64,000 nt of DNA from CAXXHQ01 sp963665265. GTDB taxonomy: Bacteria > Planctomycetota > Planctomycetia > Pirellulales > Thermoguttaceae. Made by a program: the position numbers and the translations under genes. The notes beneath the pieces are model-generated. The model made no database searches. It was not told where the DNA came from and saw only the letters and a program-made list of their open reading frames with translations. The stretch spans positions 1,860,001-1,924,000 of the forward strand of contig OY762224.2 in NCBI GenBank assembly GCA_963665265.2. Direction: 5' to 3'. Positions 61,321-64,000 of the stretch are shown one piece after another. Each line of letters opens with the position of its first letter. Positions within the stretch are counted from its first letter, which is position 1.

Positions 61321-61448
61321 GAGAAATGTTCCTTCTGCGTATAACGCAAACTTTGTGAAAAACGGCGTTTTGGCGAAAAGAGGTCGAACCGTAAACCCGG
61401 CTCGAGATATCTTCGCATGCCGCATTGAGTTTTGATCGAACTCCCGGA

Positions 61449-61922
61449 TTAGCTCCGGGTCATGGCGATTCGGCCAGTTCGGACTAATTCCATAATTCCG
61501 AAGGGGCGCATCAACTCGATGAACGCCTCGATTTTGCCTTCTTGGCCGGAAATCTCGATCATTACGGCTTCGGGTGAAACATCAACGATTCGACCGCGGA
61601 AAATATCGGTGAGTTCGTTGATTTCGCCTCGTTTTTCGGAGGGGGCCTTCACCTTAAGCAACATCAGATCGCGTTCGACGTGCTCCTGCGAGCTGATGTC
61701 GTCGACGCGAACGACGGTAACGATCTTTTCCAACTGTTTTCGAACTTGCTCGAGCACGTTGTCATCGCCGACGACCACGAAGGTCATACGGGAAAGCTGG
61801 GGTTGTTCGGTTTCCCCCACGGCGAGGCTATCGATATTGTAACCGCGCGAGGCGAGCATTCCCGCGATGTGCGAAAGCACGCCGGGCACGTTCTGAACCA
61901 GAGCTGACAGCACATGTCGCAT
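61449..61922 (-). CDS. ilvH: Acetolactate synthase regulatory (small) subunit
   Basis: The start at 61922 with GAGGAAG upstream gives MRHVLSALVQNVPGVLSHIA and 157 residues. The N-terminal ACT domain (LASRGYNIDSLAVGETEQPQ, RMTFVVVGDD) binds valine for feedback inhibition, and the C-terminal domain (IFRGRIVDVSPEAVMIEISG) completes the IlvH fold. The large catalytic subunit (ilvB) is not next to it; a BBP7-like gene lies divergently upstream, so ilvB must be elsewhere. It is followed after 128 nt by ilvC. Confidence 0.95.
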   Translation of the reverse strand: MRHVLSALVQNVPGVLSHIAGMLASRGYNIDSLAVGETEQPQLSRMTFVVVGDDNVLEQVRKQLEKIVTVVRVDDISSQEHVERDLMLLKVKAPSEKRGEINELTDIFRGRIVDVSPEAVMIEISGQEGKIEAFIELMRPFGIMELVRTGRIAMTRS

Positions 61923-62347
61923 AAACAACTTCCTCAAAAAGTCGGAAACTAGCATCTTAATTGCCCGCTGAGCATATCTCAAGAGCCGCAAAGTATGGAA
62001 TCAGGTTCGGGGAAGAGAAAAATATTTCTGCAGGGGGGTAAGTGGTTCGGGTATGCTGAGGAGGCAAGGAGGGGTGGTTTTGGGTGGGCAGTAAAGCTTT
62101 TCTGGTTAAGGAGACATTGCTGATTACGCGAGTTTTTCTGATTTTGTGGCTTTTGACGGTTATTCCTATTGTAGAGGCTTGGAAATGTCGATTACCCATT
62201 GGAACAAGTTTCCGCCAGATTTCTTGCGCATACCCCTCTGTGGGACGCAGGGATAGCAAGGAGGATAAACTGGTGAAATTAGCAACGCAGAATTTCAGGC
62301 CAGATATGACTATGGGATCGCATTTTTGCGAAAGATGGGTAGATAAA

Positions 62348-63859
62348 ATGACAAATCGCCGCAAAACGGCAGCTTCCGTAGCATCGCTTGGCGTTGGCGT
62401 TTTTTGCGGCGTAATGGCGATCGTCGTGGGTAGTTCCGCAGCGTTCGCTCAATATCAATACGTGCCGAAGTCGGTTTCGCGGGGGTTGTCGGGTCAACCT
62501 TCATATGTCGCTCGACGAACGGCTGACGGAGCGACTTCGGAGGGAACAAACCGAGGCGCGGCGGAAGCGGTTCCTACTCCCGCTCCGCAAGCGGAGGGAA
62601 AACAAGTCGCGGCCGAGGAGACGGGCGTTTATTCCGACATAGCTGCTAACGGCAAGTCGCCGCTGAGCGCAACGGCTGAAGCTGGCGAGGCCAACGATCT
62701 TTGGGAAGGGTGCGATCTCGGCTCGGCGTGTGAAGACGGAGGCGGATACTGCAATCCGCCGCTTTGGTACACCGATCAGGGCGCTCGCATTATGATGCGA
62801 AGCCGTTCGCGAAAATGGGCTTTGGCAAATATATTGACCGCAACAACTTTGTCGTCCACCGGCGCGACTGTTTACGTTCCGCAGCAGGCGTTTTCGACCA
62901 ACGATATTACTTACGGCGCCGCTCCCGGTTATCAAGCGACGATCGGCCGCTACCTTGGCCGCGACTCGATGGACCGCGACGACTTTTTAGAGTTTTCGTA
63001 CTGGGGAATGAATACTTGGACCGCCATGTCGGAAGCGACCACGGATAAAGTAATCTCCGCTCCAGGGACTAGCTTTTCGGCGTCGTTTGGCGCGATGTTT
63101 TCGCCATTTATGAACAGGCATTTGACCTACGGCGGCTATTTTAGCGATGGCGACGTAACATCTAGCGCCAAAGGTATTGCGGGTTTCGACCGTGTATCGT
63201 CGATGCGGGTGGACGTCAGTACGGAAATCCACGACTTTGAATTAAATATGCGATTGAAACCGCGAGGTCGGCCCGACCAGCTTGTTTTGCATCCGGACGG
63301 ACGTTGGCGTCGTGAAGCTCAGCCTGGCTGGGAGTCGTCCTATTTACTCGGCGTTCGATACTTCACGTTAGGCGACGGGTTTTATTGGAGAAGTCGCGGC
63401 GACGTCGCATATAACTCGGAAACGTACCATACGAGCGGTATGTACAACGTCCGCACAGAAAACGACTTGCTCGGTTTGCAAGTCGGCGGCGATTGGATGT
63501 ATCGTCAAAAGAAATGGGAGTGGGGATTCCGCGGGAAATTCGGTCCCTACGTGAACTTCGCAAGGGATATCCAAGAAGTGTATAACGATGCGGACGGCAG
63601 TCCCTACACGGAACCATTTACTAACGGACGCTTTACGGCGAGGAAGCAATGCGTCTCGATGATCGCCGAGATTGGAATGGCGGCCACGTATAAATTCGAT
63701 CCTCACTTTGCCGTCAAAGCCGGTTACGATTTGATGTGGATTTCCGGGTTGGCGTTGTCGCCGGAGCAACTGGAGTTCGACACGCCGTACTCGCACATTC
63801 GGACGAGCGGGAGCATGATGACGCAAGGCTTGTCGATGAGCGCCGAGTGGACTTGGTAA
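62348..63859 (+). CDS. Putative BBP7-like outer-membrane beta-barrel protein
   Basis: The start at 62348 opens a signal peptide (residues 1-36, ending SSAAFA). Residues ~37-120 are a low-complexity Ala/Glu/Pro region. From ~140 to the C-terminus, alternating hydrophobic strands (LEFSYWGMNTWTAMS, SSYLLGVRYFTLGDGFYW, GLQVGGDWMYRQKKWEWGFR, MAATYKFDPHFAVKAGYDLM) and a terminal aromatic residue (AEWTW) indicate an outer-membrane barrel. Size and strand motifs recall the BBP7 family that is expanded in planctomycetes. It would act as a porin or surface barrel. Alternative upstream starts lack a signal peptide. Confidence 0.75.
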   Translation: MTNRRKTAASVASLGVGVFCGVMAIVVGSSAAFAQYQYVPKSVSRGLSGQPSYVARRTADGATSEGTNRGAAEAVPTPAPQAEGKQVAAEETGVYSDIAANGKSPLSATAEAGEANDLWEGCDLGSACEDGGGYCNPPLWYTDQGARIMMRSRSRKWALANILTATTLSSTGATVYVPQQAFSTNDITYGAAPGYQATIGRYLGRDSMDRDDFLEFSYWGMNTWTAMSEATTDKVISAPGTSFSASFGAMFSPFMNRHLTYGGYFSDGDVTSSAKGIAGFDRVSSMRVDVSTEIHDFELNMRLKPRGRPDQLVLHPDGRWRREAQPGWESSYLLGVRYFTLGDGFYWRSRGDVAYNSETYHTSGMYNVRTENDLLGLQVGGDWMYRQKKWEWGFRGKFGPYVNFARDIQEVYNDADGSPYTEPFTNGRFTARKQCVSMIAEIGMAATYKFDPHFAVKAGYDLMWISGLALSPEQLEFDTPYSHIRTSGSMMTQGLSMSAEWTW

Positions 63860-63875
63860 AAAACAAGAAATTGTG

Positions 63876-63914
63876 AAAACGCCCGAGCGGAGAGCGAGTC
63901 GGGCGTTTTTTGTT
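63876..63914 (+). terminator. Terminator after the BBP7-like gene
   Basis: AAAACGCCCGA (63876-63886) pairs with TCGGGCGTTTT (63899-63909) around a 12-nt loop, followed by TTGTTTT. The last ~85 bases of the window after it show no gene I can support. Confidence 0.88.
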
Positions 63915-64000
63915 TTGGGGCGTTTTCTTTGGCAAGGGTGAGGTTGTCGGCGGAGAAATAACAGCTTCCGTTGGCGTAAATATTGAATGCGATTTGCGAC

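Noticed and set aside
63915..64000. Possible end of a minus-strand gene at the window edge
   Set aside because: One frame gives a protein-like stretch, but it runs without a stop through the terminator hairpin and into the BBP7-like gene, so there is no basis for calling it.

Overview
The window looks like chromosomal DNA from a planctomycete (Planctomycetota), probably an anaerobic or facultatively anaerobic, host- or sediment-associated member. The evidence is a BBP7-like outer-membrane barrel, surface proteins built from T5SS/PEP-CTERM repeats with PEP-CTERM anchors, an HAF-repeat surface protein, FlgI/FlgH (P and L rings, so two membranes), an orphan mraZ with no division cluster beside it, a bacterial serpin, and an FNR-type box in front of a ferredoxin gene. 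No 16S rRNA or marker set is present, so the taxonomy is inference.

Layout. 1-1167 is the 3' end of a GH127-type glycosidase. 1283-11703 (minus strand) is a flagellar operon in the order flgF, flgG, flgA, flgH, flgI, flgJ (rod-binding domain only), flgN-like, flgK, flgL. Facing away from it are fliW and csrA (12187-12904), then two giant flagellin genes (14351-17572 and 21685-24876) that flank a chimeric HAF/autotransporter-repeat surface protein (18771-20957). Each of these three genes ends in the same terminator cassette, and the spacers are filled with palindromic dispersed repeats. 25292-26074 is a ferredoxin-like protein with a near-ideal class II FNR site. 26075-27045 holds a gene remnant and copy 1 of a dispersed repeat of about 400 bp. 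27046-30492 is a large PEP-CTERM repeat protein.

30623-32685 holds nucleotide-sugar genes (rfbD, galE). 32951-33392 is RNase P RNA (rnpB, minus strand). 33631-38121 holds a hybrid sensor kinase and a separate histidine kinase/response regulator pair. 38514-43330 holds a B12-binding radical SAM protein, pgsA, a CPBP protease and a Gfo/Idh/MocA oxidoreductase. Then come mraZ (minus), a DegP/HtrA protease (minus), rnc (plus), a second PEP-CTERM repeat protein (48328-50226), alanine dehydrogenase (minus), an mlaE-mlaF-mlaD lipid-transport operon, and a CopZ-like metallochaperone. 55196-57832 (minus) encodes an unusual lipoprotein that joins two STN-like domains to a serpin. A repeat-rich spacer follows, with copy 2 of the 400-bp repeat and a serpin remnant. 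The window ends with two small hypotheticals, ilvH-ilvC (minus) and a BBP7-like barrel protein.

How it fits together. The first 25 kb is one motility unit: distal rod, rings and hook-junction proteins, the FliW/CsrA post-transcriptional switch, and the filament genes that FliW/CsrA usually control. Three cell-surface proteins share a C-terminal pre-anchor block. The spacers show heavy repeat-mediated remodelling: flagellin mosaicism, a 756-bp-offset internal duplication, and remnants of both a surface-protein gene and the serpin beside the two copies of the 400-bp repeat. I consider the serpin fusion, the flagellin locus and the 400-bp repeat the most interesting targets.
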